Origin: Teretinema sp964641135
Lineage (GTDB): Bacteria > Spirochaetota > Spirochaetia > Treponematales > Treponemataceae
Direction of reading: 5' to 3'
Assembly (NCBI GenBank): GCA_964641135.1
Contig: CAZXJV010000040.1
Span: 1 to 23,988 of the forward strand
DNA: 23,988 nucleotides
How positions within the stretch are numbered: the first letter of the stretch is position 1; each line of letters opens with the position of its first letter. Positions 23,936-23,988 of this stretch are shown one piece after another. A program made the position numbers and the translations under genes. Under the pieces are notes generated by a model that was not told where the DNA came from, did not search any database, and saw nothing but the letters and a program-made list of their open reading frames with translations.

Positions 23936-23988
23936 TCACGCAGTCAAATGCGCCGCAACCCAGCCGTTCCCCGGTTGCCCCTTCGGAT
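23936..23988 (-). CDS. Probable 3' end of an unidentified minus-strand gene
   Basis: Sixteen codons read PKGQPGNGWVAAHLTA and a TGA at 23936-23938. The segment GNGWVAAHL resembles the end of a bacterial SH3-like domain. Other minus-strand frames are also open at the window edge, so this is a tentative choice based on the look of the peptide and its ending just before the hairpin. Confidence 0.3.
   Translation of the reverse strand, partial: PKGQPGNGWVAAHLTA

Noticed and set aside
23832..23988. Alternative minus-strand frame running from the window edge through the hairpin to a TAA at about 23832
   Set aside because: It would read through both the terminator hairpin and the GGDEF-EAL promoter; its Cys/Ser-rich peptide has no recognisable family.

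Overview
The window is ordinary-density bacterial chromosome (about 14 complete protein genes plus partial ones), probably from a spirochaete of the Treponema/Spirochaeta group. That assignment rests on my recollection of family features (a TPR protein with a restriction-nuclease-like tail, the Tex N-terminus, relaxed lipobox, DAACS carrier, Gly/Arg-rich tails) and was not tested by any search. I saw no rRNA, tRNA, CRISPR array, insertion sequence or phage gene.

Layout. 1-2192 (+): two different inner-membrane permeases of a sugar/nucleoside-type ABC importer, the first cut by the window edge. 2210-2706 (-): a small AT-richer island with an MNT nucleotidyltransferase antitoxin and a HEPN toxin gene that has lost its 3' half against the end of the permease operon. 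2824-6167 (+): tex and rsmG, both carrying GC-rich low-complexity Gly/Arg repeats at the place where the genes meet. 6199-7563 (-) and 7679-8644 (+): a divergent pair, a membrane-anchored TPR protein with a degenerate Mrr-like domain, and a protein that fuses a DnaK-type substrate-binding domain to a transmembrane helix and LysM. 8511-14401 (+): a Slt70-like lytic transglycosylase, uppP and ftsK/spoIIIE, a cell-envelope and division cluster. 14474-15703 (-): dicarboxylate/amino-acid symporter. 15773-19086 (+): hybrid histidine kinase translationally coupled to a degenerate short-chain-dehydrogenase-like protein. 19145-23829 (-): GGDEF-EAL receptor, ridA, mnmE. The right edge has the probable end of a minus-strand gene and a strong plus-strand intrinsic terminator with no plus-strand gene in front of it.

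How the genes fit together. LysM protein, lytic transglycosylase, UppP and FtsK all act on peptidoglycan synthesis, remodelling or division. Tex, RsmG, MnmE and RidA are housekeeping RNA or metabolite-damage functions. The hybrid kinase and the GGDEF-EAL protein supply signalling.

The most interesting signals are (1) the Hsp70 peptide-binding domain / TM / LysM fusion, (2) a repeated start arrangement in which a sigma70-like -10 box lies only 6-8 nt upstream of an ATG that lacks a Shine-Dalgarno sequence, seen at five gene or operon starts (tex, TPR gene, symporter, ridA, GGDEF-EAL gene) while downstream genes mostly have good Shine-Dalgarno sites, suggesting leaderless mRNAs, and (3) several domains that keep a fold but have lost catalytic residues (Mrr-like, SDR-like, HEPN).
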